Shown: positions 35,425 through 47,941 of the stretch, in pieces
Position numbering within the stretch: the first letter of the stretch is position 1
How the letters are laid out: each line of letters starts with the position of its first letter
From: Pinus tabuliformis
Lineage: Eukaryota; Streptophyta; Pinopsida; Pinales; Pinaceae
Length of the DNA stretch: 64,000 bases
Reading direction: 5' to 3'
NCBI GenBank assembly: GCA_031772625.1
Contig: CM062810.1
Location: 455,395,731 to 455,459,730 of the forward strand
The notes under the pieces: generated by a model
Database searches by the model: none
Told to the model about the DNA's origin: nothing
Seen by the model: only the letters and a program-made list of their open reading frames with translations
Program-made: the position numbers and the translations under genes

Positions 35425-38086
35425 ACAACTCGTAGGCCTAACAGAAAAAAAATAAAAACAAAAAATAAATTAAATAAATTAAAAATAAATAAATAAATAA
35501 AATCCTTTGCTTTATGTATCTCTATGGTAAATGTAGATTCTCTCCAACCTCTACAAGAAACAAAAATAATATAGCTACCAAAAGAAGGTTGATTAAAATC
35601 CTAGTGAAACAAAGTAAAACTCATAATTTCTCCCCCTTTGATCAGATGCTCTGGAAGGACCAAGTCCATGCCAATCCATCACCCTCATTTCTTTCCACCA
35701 TCCACCCATCTTTCCAAATATTTTCCCATTCATTTTCCTTTTTGTCCTAAAATGCTACAGGAAGGCTCTCTTTTTCTAGAGGAAGTAAAAATACATAGAG
35801 GAGAAAATTATTTTTATCATATCTTGAAAACCGTGCATCCATTTGCTGAGCTATTTCATGGGGAGATGCAAATGGATGATGGTAACGTACCCAAATTGAT
35901 CTCCATCACCTATAACCATTTTTTATTTTTCTCGATATTCATGCATCCATTGGCCAATATTGTTTATGGGGAGGTGCATAAGGATGAGGTCAACATGCTC
36001 AAAATATTTTAGGTCAACCCACTCTATTGTTTGAGAGACAGATTTCTATAGGAAGACTGTATTCACTACAGGAAGATCTTATAGCATTGCAGGAATATTA
36101 TGTAGCACTAAAAGATGGCCGAGAAGAAGCTACAAGGGGAAATTTGATTGGAGAAAGGGGTCAAAATGTCATGTCTTTCTTAGGGAAGGTTGAGAAAGCA
36201 CCCCCCCCCCCCCCCCCTTAAGACCTATGCAGAACAAGGTAAAGGAAATTATCACCCCCATAGAAGAATGTATATATCAGCGACTCAACAAAAATATGCA
36301 TGCCTCTCCAGTAAGAATCAAGTAGGTACATGTATGAAATACTCTTCACCTGCTCTATTGTGTGTATTATAGCTAGAAATTTGTTGTCAATGCATGAGAG
36401 ATGAGGTTTTATAAGATAAGGATGGGTAAAAAATTTCAACCTCCCTCAGCAAACCTAATCAAAACTAAGTAATAAAACTATTAGTAAAAGGAAGAATTAG
36501 AGAGAAGTAAGGAGTAGATTGAAGGAATCATGTCCCTCCAAGCTAAGGGGAAGTAATCCATGCCTCATATAGAAAGGTAGACATAGGGGGAGCCAAGGGT
36601 GATGAGTTGTAAGAGGATTTTGCACTGCTAGATGAGAAAACATTGTTGCTATAGGAGAAACATGGTTGCTATAGGAGATACATAGTGTGTGCTACAAGAA
36701 AAACAAAGATGCTATAGAAAGGCAAAAGTTGTTGTCAAAGAACTTGATTTTGTGGAATTTCACTCCCAAACCCTAGGATTCGAAGGACAATACCCAAAGA
36801 AAGGGTAAATACATATTTCTCCCTTCCATATGTCAACACGAAGCCTCCAAAAATTTTCATTTTTTCAGTAGTCCAACCTATGGGAAACTTCTAGTAAATG
36901 TTTACAAATAAAAGAAAAATGAAATATGGATGTTTCCTTTGAATTGAGTCTGATAAGAAAGGGAATTGAAATTATTTTTGAGTAAGCATGGAATCACCCT
37001 TCCTATAGGAAATATGATAAAGTTTTTGTTGTTTCCTTTGTCATAAAACCCTCATTACATAGGAATATCTAAAACAGACAATTACCTTTCCAACTTTGGA
37101 AAGTTGTATTGAAGGTTTTCGACTTTGGATCTAACCATATACACACCACAACCAAGAGGAAGGAGAAGAAGAATATAATGAAGAATTAGAATAAGTTGGA
37201 GAAGAAGGAAATTAGCCAAAAGAAAAGCTCAAGGAGGAAGAAGGAAGAAAGGAATAAATTTTGCTAAAAACAAAGATATAAGTGCATAAGAGAGACCTAA
37301 TAAAAACAAAGAACTCTAAATCACATTAGCCAATCATCTTAGCCCCAAAAGAGAAGAAGAAGGAAACAAAAGGCAAGAAGTCATTCACCATCAAAATAGA
37401 ACTCAAACTGAAGTGATGAAAAGAGCCTTTCCAAGAGGTCTCTAATATCTTTCTAGCTTTTGTCCAAGGCCTAAAATATGTTCTATAAAGGTAAGATGAA
37501 AAGAATAAGCATGAGGTGAAATTTTGGTCATTATTTGATAGATTTTGTGATGTTATACTTAATGCTACAAGTCTACTACAGGATGGTTTGTGTTGCTACA
37601 AGATGACAAATAACAGTGTCTTGAGCTTTTCAGAAGTGCCTAAATGGTGGGAAAAGGTAGCACGAGGTCGGAAAAGGATGTAAAATAACTTTTGAAACAA
37701 AAGAAATTTCAAGAACCCATCTTGAATCAGGGGAAGAAACAAGCCCAATGGTCTCTAGAAACACTATGATTTTCTATGAACAAATAGTGGTGGAAAAGTG
37801 AGTGAAAATGGAATGAAGGTTTCAAGGGAGAACATGTGAATGAATGGATCTAAAAGCCAACATAGTTCACTTGCAAAGAAAAAAGTTATGTTTTGTGCTT
37901 GAAATATTGTTAAACAATCATTAAAATAACAACTACATTTTTTCTTGTGCTTGCAAAACTTACAACCAATATCCTTAAAAAAAAGGAGTGACCAGTGCAC
38001 AAGAGAGAGGCCACGAAGGCTAGGAATGAGGCACAATTAGGTCACTAAGTTTCTTAGAGGTTGAGCAACAATTTCAACATGGGGTG
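35425..38086 (+). other. Gyp3 internal 3' region
   Basis: Starts with the displaced hairpin arm (CAACTCGTAGG). Contains a diverged in-frame duplication (35833 and 35941), a (C)17 run at 36201-36217, many CTACAGGA-like motifs (35756, 36067 and others) and a Glu/Lys-rich stretch at 37150-37260 like the acidic linker of the Gyp2 third ORF. I can recover no continuous ORF, so a third ORF is at best a ruin here. The tract CAACATGGGGTG at 38075-38086 is in polypurine position. Confidence 0.5.
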
Positions 38087-39879
38087 TGATGGGCCTCCAA
38101 ATTAGACATAATTGAATTAGATAATGTATTTATAATTTTAATATGTTCATTTGGAAGGTTTATAGATAATTACATATTTGTGCTTAATATTATTTATTTA
38201 TGTGGAATATTGTGAGAATATTGGGGAGATTATGGAGATTTAGAGGAGGAGATAATTTAGGTACTTTCTCCCTACTATAGCAGGATCAATATCAAATAAT
38301 AAATCAAAAAGATATTCTGAAAATATTGCAAAAATTCTAGAGCTCCAATGATTGAGAAAATCTAGGAACGTGTTCCGTGTCATTTAATGGAGATTACTAG
38401 TGTTGGGAACTCATCCACTAATTGAGGGATTTTGGAGGAGAAAATTTCTTTCTTTCATGGAGAATTCTTCCTAATAATTTTTTATAACTACCAATTTGAA
38501 TTGGCCTCTAGGGGTTGACTTTTCTTAATCTTCTTGTGGAGAAAATTTGTATTTTAGCACCTTGACTTTCATTTCTTACAAGGATGTAATTGTATTGATG
38601 AAAATGATGAATATTGGTGCCATGTTGAGCTTCTAAAACTTGGTCTCCTTCATAGGACTCTGATTTTCCTTTCACTTGGATATGGTAGGAGCCTTAAATC
38701 CCTTTTGTGTAATTTACTTTTCTTCTTTTTACTTCTTATTCGCATGCATCTCGTGTTCTTGTTTTTCCTATTTCTTCATTTAGTTTTGATGATTTAGTGT
38801 TATAGGTTTGGGATAAATGGTTGAAGTAACTTATTTTTTAGTATCAGAAACAGTATTTCATCTTTGGAACAACTTTGGAAGGTCATAGTAATCATTGAGC
38901 TAATTGGATTACTTTTCTTATTCCCAAATCTAAATTTTTAGAATTCCCTTGTGGAAAATAGTAGTAATTTTCTGTATCTTTTATAACATGCTAATAATAT
39001 TCAATTGAGTTGATTCCACTTGCATTATATCATAAAAAAAGTTCATGTTCATAACAAAATTTACCCCATTTCATTTTCACTTATTAGGTTAGTCATTTGA
39101 TAGATTGACTAGCTCACTACTTCTCAAATTTCTAGATTTTAGACTATTACTTTTATGTTTTTTTTTATTAACACAGGTATTTTTGCGTGATTCCACTTGC
39201 AATCGAGATATAAGAAATCATATTCAGTGAAGAAATTCCCATCCAATTTGGATTTGATTTACTTGGTCATTTGGTGAATTATATCTTCCTATAGGAAATC
39301 TATAACTTCATGTAGCAACACCTATAACTTCATGTAGCACTCTTCCATCATGTATATACCTACCACTATTTTCTCAAAAACCTTCATTTTTGTCCCTTAG
39401 GTTTGAATCATAACGTGTAGGATATAAATAAATGGTTGAGGATGAAAAAAAACCAATTAGAACTTACCTTTTTACCCCTACAAAACATTTCATCAATTTG
39501 GGTTCATGGAAAAATTTATGAATTGGATAATACAATAATGATTTCATTGATTTCCACAACCAATGAACTTTATCAAAAAATATTTTAAACGTAATCATTA
39601 ATATTTACTTCACTCAATTATAATAGGTTTTTCATCCTTGTATTTTCTTTATTCCAATAAGTTAAGCTTTCCATTTCAATCATTTATGTTTTTACAATTA
39701 GTTTAGGATTTGATTTCATTACATTAACTCCATTACATCCTGACATCAAAGGAATGTAATAATGTATACCACACACATAGTGCAAATACCCATCAAATTT
39801 TTACACAACCTCCATTGATAATTAAATATGGTAGCATTGTGAGTTGCAGCATTCTTGTTTCATTAAGAGACAACAATCA
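38087..39879 (+). repeat. Gyp3 3' LTR (about 1.8 kb)
   Basis: Starts TGATGGGCCTCC. It shares its first 300 bp and last 170 bp with the 5' LTR at 13707-14272. The end near 39879 is approximate. A phased set TCCTATAGGA (39287), TTCATGTAGC (39307) and TTCATGTAGC (39329) parallels the Gyp1 and Gyp2 arrays. Confidence 0.7.
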
Positions 39880-42800
39880 TAATAGAATCGATCCTCCTTT
39901 CCCAACTTGTAGTCCAATATGGCATGCAATCGTGACTAAAAACTATTAGGAAAATGAGAGATATTTTTTCCTCTCTAATTGAACAAAATTCCTCCTCACC
40001 AATTGGCTTTGAATTTGATAAATAAATAACAAGCTTTGTGACAGAATATATATTAAAAATTTAACATTAAAAAGAATGCGGTGGAATTCTGTGTGTTGCA
40101 AATTCCATTTGTTTTATCTCCAATGCCTCTTGCAATAAAAAAAGACATAGAGAATTTCATTCCAATTGTATGGCACTCCATGTAGACACCAATGGATGTA
40201 ATATTCCCTACTAAAGGAAGCATGTCGAGATCCATTTCCTAAATAATACAGTGATGAGTGAGCATCTTTCCTCAGTTGACTCAAATATGTTATGTTTAGC
40301 ATCTACGCATTTTTTTGTGATTAAGATGCTCGAGTGCTTTGGAGATGATGTTGTTTCCCCATAGACATGGGTGAAGAAAATTAGGAAGAGTTAGGGTTGT
40401 GTGGATTTCTAAAAGAAAATTCCCATTAGTTTAAAATGTCCCTCTCCTATATGTGAAGAAAAAAACATGAGAAATAGGGGAATTTAACATCCTTCTTTGT
40501 TGGGATATTTTAGCATAAGAGAAAAATATTTATGTGTAGAGATTGTCAACTAGGTAGATATGATAGAAAACTTAAATGCACAAGAGCATAAGTATGGAAT
40601 AATACACGTGCCTTTTATGTATTTACTTCTTCATGAATCCATTCCATCACAATCTTCATAGATCCCTCAAAATAAGACAATGCATCCATTATCATGTTTA
40701 ATGTTTCTCTTTCTTTAAAATAGAAGCCCATGTGAAATTGTGTTTACAAGTCCATATAGAAAAGCTAAGAGACAAATTCTAACCGATAAGAAGTTTTTCA
40801 AGTTTATGTTTATAATATTGAATGCACGGAAATAATTCTAATGTTTTAAATTAAGATTTCTTATTTTCAAAGAATTTTTTTTTTAAAATAATATCACCCA
40901 TTATGCCTAAAAACATTATATTGTGCTTCATATGAGATAAAGGATCACCATTAAATGATTTTTGTTTGTGGGCATGAACATACAACCAAAATGAACTTTG
41001 TAGTCTTTAGTGATTAAGGCTTTCAATTAATAACACAATCGAAATAAAATAATTGAATTTCTATCAAACTTTAAAATAAAATATTACCCTTTGAAGGCCT
41101 TCTAAAAGTTCCAACAAAGCCCTATGTTGAAGACTAGAATATTTGCATCCTTGGAATACTAAGAAGTCTAGTCATCTAAATGGAATTTTAGTGTAATTAT
41201 TTCTTAGGTGGGAGATTTTAGGAGGTCAACCTCCCAAAACCAAAATTGGTTCCCTATAACATTCCACATTGCAATTGAACTCCTCGAATATAAAGAAAAA
41301 AAAAACCTTGTGCTTTGAAATAGGGCTTTTTGGTTGACCTCATACATTTGGAGTTTGTTTGAAACTTCCTTTGTTATCATGAAAATAAGTAATTTCCATT
41401 GTTTATTCCGATTGAATCAACATCAAAAACATTTATCATGCAAATGAGTAATTCCCATTATTTTGTATCCTATTTATCATGTTTATTGCATTGAATATGA
41501 TATCACATAGAACCAAATTTCTTTAGACACATATTAAATATCTACCCACAAAGGTTACCAGATTGTGTTCAATTCTATTTAAGATTCTAATGGTGCTCAA
41601 TCTGAAACTATATTAAAATTCTGAAATCAAAGAGAGAAATCTGTCTTAAAATTCTAATGTCAAAGTGAACAACATCTGTAAAAATACTACGAATCAAATT
41701 AAATAAACAATGTTAGTATAAGAATTCCATTAGTCTCACCTTGAAAATGCTTGAATCACATACCATCCACATAAGATAAGGTTGTAATTGGTCTATTTTG
41801 GACCCTTCTCGACTAGAAAAACACAAGGGATATAAGATTGTCATGTAACTCTTTTGGATTATCCTTGGTATGAATATTAATTTTGAATTTTAAATAGCAA
41901 ATCTTAGGGATCAAATGAAACTGCAAAATTATGAGGCAACCATGCTCTTACTATATCTTGAAATGTGGCTCCAAACTAATTTAAATTCTAGATCAAACTT
42001 AGGCTATCTATTTCTCCAAACTAATATTAACATTATTAATATTAACATTATGGCTGAGATTTTTTGACTCGGGAATATTTCTCTCCGAAGGTTTCCACAG
42101 CCATTCGATGTAAAATTTATCTAGTATCCCATTATCTTGGCATTAAAATATGGGATCAATAAAAGGACAGCACCGGGCCCAGTAAAGGGAATATGATTCT
42201 TCCCAAACCCATGATCCAGCATACAAGTAACATTTATTAAAACTATGTGAATACTCAAGCTTGGGAAGATCAAAGATGTTCATAATGCCAGAGGCGGCTT
42301 CCATAACATAAGAATTTTATGCTAAAATATTGTGTTTCCCTTCCTCATTATGAATCCTAAACCCTACAAGTATTTGCTCGATCTTGATGTAGATGAAGCA
42401 GAATAAAAACACAACGGGGAATATTACCATTTCAAGGTTCTGAAGTTGCAATATTACCATTTCAAGGTCGTAGGAGAGATAAAATATGTCCATTGATAAA
42501 AAAATCAACCCCTTACAAGGTTCTCCCTGCACTATATTTCTACTAATCTACCTCAATATGAGGACTATGTTTTCCACAAAATATGCATTAGGAAGGAATT
42601 CGTTATGTAAGACTAAACACTTTATTGTTTCCTAAGCTATGGTCCGGAAACAAACACTAACATAATAAATAGTGTCGTGTTCTTCTCAATTCAATGGCAA
42701 TTCCAAAGTGCATAGAAAACAAGTCGTGGTTCTGACCAACCAAAATAGCCTTGAATGCCTAACCAAACTCGGGAGCACCTCATTAATTAAAAGGCAACGA

Positions 42801-44628
42801 GGTTTCAAGAATAGCATGTGCTGCGAGTGGTTAATATTCAAGTGGTTAATCCTAATAATCAAGTGGGAGAGGACAAGTGTTCAAGATTCCGTCGAGGACG
42901 ATGAATTTGAACTCAGTCACCATGACCAACCTCACCATATAATGCCTATTGTCATAGTGACTAAGCACATACATAGGTATTTGAAAAAAAATTAAAAAGA
43001 TTATATTATCCTAAATGTAACTTAAACCTAGACTTCTAGAAAGACTCTATTTTTTGTTGTGTTATTTTTTAATTTTTTAATGTGAATGAATTAATATATA
43101 TCATGGAATTAGATAATAAAAATAATTACACATTATTAATTTCTATCCATATTCTATAAAAAACAATTAAATATAAAAGCTATAATAATAAAAAATTAAT
43201 AAAAAGAGATGACCGTAACTATATAATCTATAATAATAAATAAGAACATAGATCTATCTTAACTTTATATTTTTTAAACATTGAAAACACTAAAACTACA
43301 TTGTGTTTTTCATTATCTTTTTTTCTACTTAATAGATCTGGGATTAAGATTGACATATGTAAGTGTACTTAAAATGAAGCCATCCACATCATTGATTAAA
43401 AATATGAGAGGGAATTGTATAGATTTTTAGGAAAAAATGGCTATAATGTCTGAAATAATTAAGGAAAAAACCTATTACTAGTTTTCATTCTCTACATTAC
43501 GTCCAAGAATATCCTCTCCCACACCAGTTTTAGAAGGAAACTAATAACTTGACTGTTGCACTATGGAGCACTAGAAGGGAGGAAGGTTCGAAAGGAATTC
43601 TTTAGGAGGAAAGGAAAGATCTTTTTCATGTTGGGTAGTGCATTGGAAGACAAGTCCTCGTTGATTAAAATCGGGTCAAGTCCTTGAGTGCTTGATATTA
43701 TGTAGTCCAACATTGCATGAGAGTAATGGGTTGTGTTAACTAAAATTATGGCCTTGTATGGTATTCTACCATCATAATGCTCTCATGGTCTAAAGTTAGG
43801 GTGTGATCCATATTAGATTCATAATTCTAGTTGGTAAATTACTCCCTAGCAATAAACTTGGTATGCACTTGTATAAATTTATAAATAAGTGTTATAAAGT
43901 ATCTATTATAGGTTTCTTTCTATTTTTCTAATGCCATAGCTTATATGAGTACTGAATGAATTTGGAATATATAATGGTATTTCCATTACATATGAATTTT
44001 TTTAATATAATTGTTAGAGATTGAATTTATCCAAACAATTGGTTATTAAGGGAAATGAATTTCAATTAGGTGTTTTACCACCAGGAAAAAAGAATCAAGT
44101 ATAATACATAGTGGCAAAGAATCAAGTATAATACATAGTGGCATTAGATCTTAGCTCATCATAATAGGTTGTAATTAAATAATAATTGTTAAAAAAAACA
44201 TTTTTAAGCATCTATGTTACTAAATAAATGAATTTAATTCATGGATTGGACTAATATAAATTTCTATGGGTAGATACAAAGTGAAGCAAATATGAATTTG
44301 TAATGTTCATGGTATGGTCAAAGTAAATGGGCAAGCCTAGATATGAATATAAAAAGTTTAAGTTGCCAACAATATAAGTGTATATTGTGCTAGATGTTTA
44401 AGTATGTACATGTTTCAAATCCAAAGAAATGTGTGCTCCTATTATCATGTGATGGCATAGAAGTGACATATATGATCCATTAATTTTTTTTTCGGTGAGT
44501 ACAAAAAAAAATGAATATTTTCAATAGTTCATCTTATGTTTTAATTTTGGCTATAACACTACCTCCACATCAGAGTTATAGAACCTCATGTAGTAACTAG
44601 GTCTGGGTGCATGGCTAGGTGGTGTCCT
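39880..44628. other. AT-rich non-coding DNA
   Basis: About 4.7 kb without a recognisable gene or element end. Small items only: a partial duplication AATATTACCATTTCAAGG near 42420-42470, an open frame at 42672-42995 without any domain, and a tRNA-like pair of motifs (AGTGGTTAAT and GTTCAAGATTCCG) near 42827-42890. Confidence 0.5.
44089..44142 (+). repeat. exact 27-bp tandem duplication
   Basis: 44089-44115 and 44116-44142 are identical (AAAGAATCAAGTATAATACA, then TAGTGGC). Confidence 0.93.
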
Positions 44629-45030
44629 TTTTTTTTTCTAACTACAAAATAAGAATGATATATATATTAATAGTTCAGAATTAATGAGATTTACAATGCC
44701 TTTCAAATGTTCCACATCATTACAAGTCCATATGTAGATGCAATTTCACCATTCTGTCTAAGTATTGCCATATACAAAACATATAAAGAGATATACTAGT
44801 CCATAGACCACGTACATATCTAGAAATATAAACATGCATGGCATAGTTGTAGGCAATTAAAAACCACAAGAGAATATAGAATGCATTTGGCATGTGATCT
44901 CCATCTTCTAGACAACTGTAGAATGATTAAATAGTAGCATGTCCATCTTTCTGGAGTGATTGAAAGCTAATAGGTATAAGACTAGTAAAGTTACAAAAAA
45001 TATACAAAAAAAAAGAGGAGATGAAGAAAA
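44629..45030 (-). other. LINE 3' UTR and poly(A)
   Basis: On the minus strand the sequence after the ORF2 stop runs about 400 bases to an A tract (T run on the plus strand at about 44629-44638), as expected for the 3' end of a LINE copy. Confidence 0.65.
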
Positions 45031-45464
45031 TTACCGAGGGAATGGGAAGTCTCCTGTATCTGTGACATTCTGATTCAGGATAATTTCTAAGTGCATTTTA
45101 CCAGAGTTACCATTTAATCCCCTCTTTGATAGTTTATCAACATACATATTTTGTTCTCTACCAATATGTCTGATAGTGGAGTTGTTTTTTTAATTCCATA
45201 GTAGTTCAATTCTCCTTAGCCAACCAAGTAATAATGGGTTTGTGGTGTTTGCATTTCCCATTATTTGATCGATTATAATTTTTGAATTCCCATGGATATG
45301 CATGAGAGGGATATCAAGGAAATTGGTGAACCATAAGAGGCCCCATAAGGCCATTGCTTCAGCCTTTGTGTGAGTGCCCCTACCTCCATGCCAGTATGTT
45401 CTATATGTCAGTGCATCTGATATGGAAAGCCAAAAGGCGCAATCACATGTGTGCTGTTGAGAAG
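45031..45464 (-). pseudogene. LINE ORF2 C-terminal RNase H domain
   Basis: Minus-strand frame with CDCAFWLSISDAL, GTHTKAEAMALWGLLWFTNF, IHGNSKIIIDQIMG, a stop at 45190-45192, then IRHIGREQNMYVDKLSKRGL and the true end TAA at 45031. These are the conserved blocks of the RNase H carried by plant L1-like LINEs. The domain's opening FFDGAS segment is split: its codons reach the Gyp1 target site at 45460-45464 and continue at 62104 downward. RNase H would digest the RNA strand of RNA-DNA hybrids during retrotransposition. Disrupted by Gyp1 and by a nonsense codon. Confidence 0.88.
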
Positions 45465-45887
45465 TGATGAGCCCCAAATTTGGTAACATTTTGGGCTCAC
45501 TTGGCCTAACTACCCTTGCTCAATCCTTCATTTTTCATAACTTCTGCATCATTTTTTAGTATGTTTATGTCATTTGTACGAATAAGGGTAGTCACTATTC
45601 CTAGGTGGCTAACACGTGCTCATTTTAGGATTTTTTGACACATGTTGGAGCAAAACCAAGCAGACAAGGGCTAGGAGACAGCCAAGCTTGGGTTGAGGAT
45701 TCGTAGGGGGGTTGTCAATGGCATTAAATAGCCTCCCTCGAGATCTTCACCCGCAACTCTGAGCTCCAAAGGCCACCAAAACTGGATCTAGAAGGCAGCC
45801 AAACAGATTTTGTGGAAGCAGCTGTTCACTCCCTGTTTGGTCAGCCAAGTCCCATAGATTTAGGAGGCCAGCTAGGGCCTCGTGGTG

Positions 45888-45894
45888 TATAAAT
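45888..45894 (+). promoter_or_regulatory. Gyp1 LTR TATA box
   Basis: TATAAAT in GTGGTGTATAAATGTGAAGG. Repeated at 58608-58614 in the 3' LTR. It is about 420 bp into the LTR, a normal U3/R position. Confidence 0.7.
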
Positions 45895-46863
45895 GTGAAG
45901 GATTCAACCTTCGAGAGGGACTTTTGAAAAACTTTTTCACATTCTGCACTACAAGCTGCTAGCTCTGTTTTGTTCTTTTGTAGCCATTATTGGCATGACT
46001 CTTGACTTATGATTATTATTTTTTAATGGGAAACAGTAAAATTTGATACCAGCTCTGAGTTTTTTTTAGGAGCCATAGCTCTCGGGGTTGGGCCCAACCT
46101 GAGAGCCTAGGGCCTTCTTCTTTGTATTGATATCTTTCCTTTCATCATTATGATTTTCCTTGTATGCATTTGAAATGCAATTTGTTGAGCTAGATTTCGT
46201 TGTGTGATTAAATAGGTCATTGTCGAAGAATAGAGTTGCTTCAGATGTCTAGAATAGATTAACAAGATAAGAATTGATAAAAGCTTCAAAAAAGGGTTGC
46301 CTGCACTCTCATTTTCACCTCTTTCTAGGGGCTGGAATTGCAGATAGTGCTGCCCAACAAAAACACTAGTTCGCTTACCCATGCTATCTTTGGTGCAATG
46401 TTTTCATTTATAGGAGTCATTCATGCGTTCAGATCTTTTGGAATGTTTCTTTTCTTAAGTGATATACATGGTTCTCTTTAGAAATAACGCTGCTATTCAT
46501 TGGTTTCGTTGACAGTTAGGATAGACTGGTTAATATTTTGATTGTGTGCAGGACGTGGTCGATCTGGTTAAGTATACACTGTGTTTTGCATCTCCATCAC
46601 TCTCTCATCCATCTAAGCATCGTCCAGGCCAACTACTCCATCTCCAAGTTAGGTCCCTCGTCTCATAACTACTTTTCTGCCCACGTAACCCTACCTTCTT
46701 GCTCTTCCATTGCCTCAGCCTTCTTTAAGACAAGTTAGCTTCCCACACCCTGTCATCACTTCATCCCTCGGTAACTGAGTCATTTTAGACCCCTACCCTA
46801 CCTCCCTATCCATTCATGCATCCTCTTTCACTCACCCATCATCCAAAATCCAACCTTAGAACA

Positions 46864-46937
46864 TCCTGTAGAAATTCTGAACATCCTGTAGAAATTCCTG
46901 AAACATCCTGTAGAACCCCTACAAACTTCCTGTAGAA
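46864..46937 (+). promoter_or_regulatory. phased TCCTGTAGAA array in Gyp1 5' LTR
   Basis: Four exact copies of TCCTGTAGAA at 46864, 46884, 46906 and 46928, spaced 20, 22 and 22 bp (about two DNA turns). The 3' LTR keeps three exact copies and one with a single change. Function unknown. Confidence 0.9.
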
Positions 46938-47555
46938 GCTCACAAATGAGGTTTCTTGGTAGCCAAACTTTGTGAAACTCTCCGGAAGGGTGTTAGGGAC
47001 TCCTTAGACCCATGTTAAACCTTCCCAACCTTTTCCAAGCCTTTCTCCTCTTTGATTCACCCTTGCACAGTAAAAAGCCAGTTAAAATCATCTGCATGAT
47101 AACTCAAATAACTTATTCAAAAATACAAAAAGATGTGTTCTTTAGATAGAGACAACATAGGCATGTGAATTTTACCTTTGTAGGAGTAATGGCATCTTTT
47201 TCAATAGTTTGCATCTTCTCCTTTGCATCAGTAGGACTAGCTAGTAACATTAGGGTTTGCTAGGGTTTTTGCTACTTTTTGGCTTTTAGTTTCTTTCTGC
47301 AAGTAGATCAGTTTCTTTTGAGTTAGCTTCCATCTATCAGTTAAAATGCTTCTTCTAAGAGCCCATAGAAGTTGGCTTAAGCCCCTAGCGGACTTGTGCC
47401 AGCTGACCAAGTGACAGCTGCGGCAAGAGCTAGTACTTGTGCATACAGCACCGTCACTTCCAAGTTTGTTACGAACTACCGGGTTGATAAAAGTAAAGAA
47501 GGGAGTCCAAGGAATTGCAGCATTATTGCTGCAATACTGGAGCCCACCATCTTTT

Positions 47556-47573
47556 TGGCGCCGTTGCCGGGGA
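47556..47573 (+). other. Gyp1 primer binding site (tRNA-Asp)
   Basis: TGGCGCCGTTGCCGGGGA is the exact complement of the 3' end of plant tRNA-Asp(GUC) including CCA, starting seven bases after the LTR's last base. It primes minus-strand DNA synthesis. Confidence 0.95.
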
Positions 47574-47670
47574 AGCGTCAGAGTATTGGTGATTGCTACT
47601 TTTCTGCTATTTTCCACTACAATCTTCTGCTAAGTAGTTTATTTCATTTCCATTATGCAATTTTGTTTAT

Positions 47671-47830
47671 GCAAAAGTAGATTAGCATTTCCCGCTTTCA
47701 TATATTAGCATTTCAATTTCGCAATTTCATTTCTGCAAGCGTAGATTAGCATTTCAATTCCGCAAGCGTAGACTAGCATTTCATTCCTGCAATTTCATTT
47801 CAGCAAAATAGATTAGTCCTTTCCTGCTTT
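47671..47830 (+). repeat. degenerate leader repeats upstream of Gyp1 gag
   Basis: GCAA(G/A)(C/A)GTAGATTAGCATTTC-like units start at 47671, 47735, 47762 and 47803 in the untranslated leader between primer site and gag. Confidence 0.7.
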
Positions 47831-47941
47831 CATTTCAATTCCGCATTTCCATTTCAGCAAGATAGTTAGTTGCAGTTCAATCTATTTTAGTTTTGCAGGT
47901 ACCAGAGAAAAAACAAAAGCAATCAAAAGTCTTTCCATTTC

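Larger units (their letters stand above)
13707..39879 (+). mobile_element. Gyp3: oldest gypsy element, no pol seen, host of nested Gyp2
   Basis: Related LTRs (13707-14272 and 38087-about 39879) begin TGAT(A/G)(T/G)GCCTCC and share the GAGATTTAGAGGAGGAGATAAT block. Inside are a tRNA-Asp-type primer site, gag pieces, a hairpin array at 18442-18617, then Gyp2 (18618-35424), then the rest of the element from 35425. The hairpin cut by Gyp2 is completed by bases 35425-35436, which supports continuity. No RT or integrase is visible, so it is either non-autonomous or deleted. Decay is heavy. The 3' end and the target duplication are not resolved. Confidence 0.75.
45465..47549 (+). repeat. Gyp1 5' LTR (2085 bp)
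   Basis: TG...CA ends. TATAAAT at 45888-45894 is the likely U3 promoter. It also carries a phased TCCTGTAGAA array at 46864-46937. Pairs with 58185-62099. Confidence 0.95.

Noticed and set aside
18613-35429. Target duplication for Gyp2 (GAAAA and ACAAC)
   Set aside because: The flanking 5-mers match poorly. The hairpin-arm evidence is stronger for continuity of Gyp3.
42672-42995. 107-codon plus-strand frame
   Set aside because: No domain, no neighbours, and it contains a possible SINE-like segment instead.
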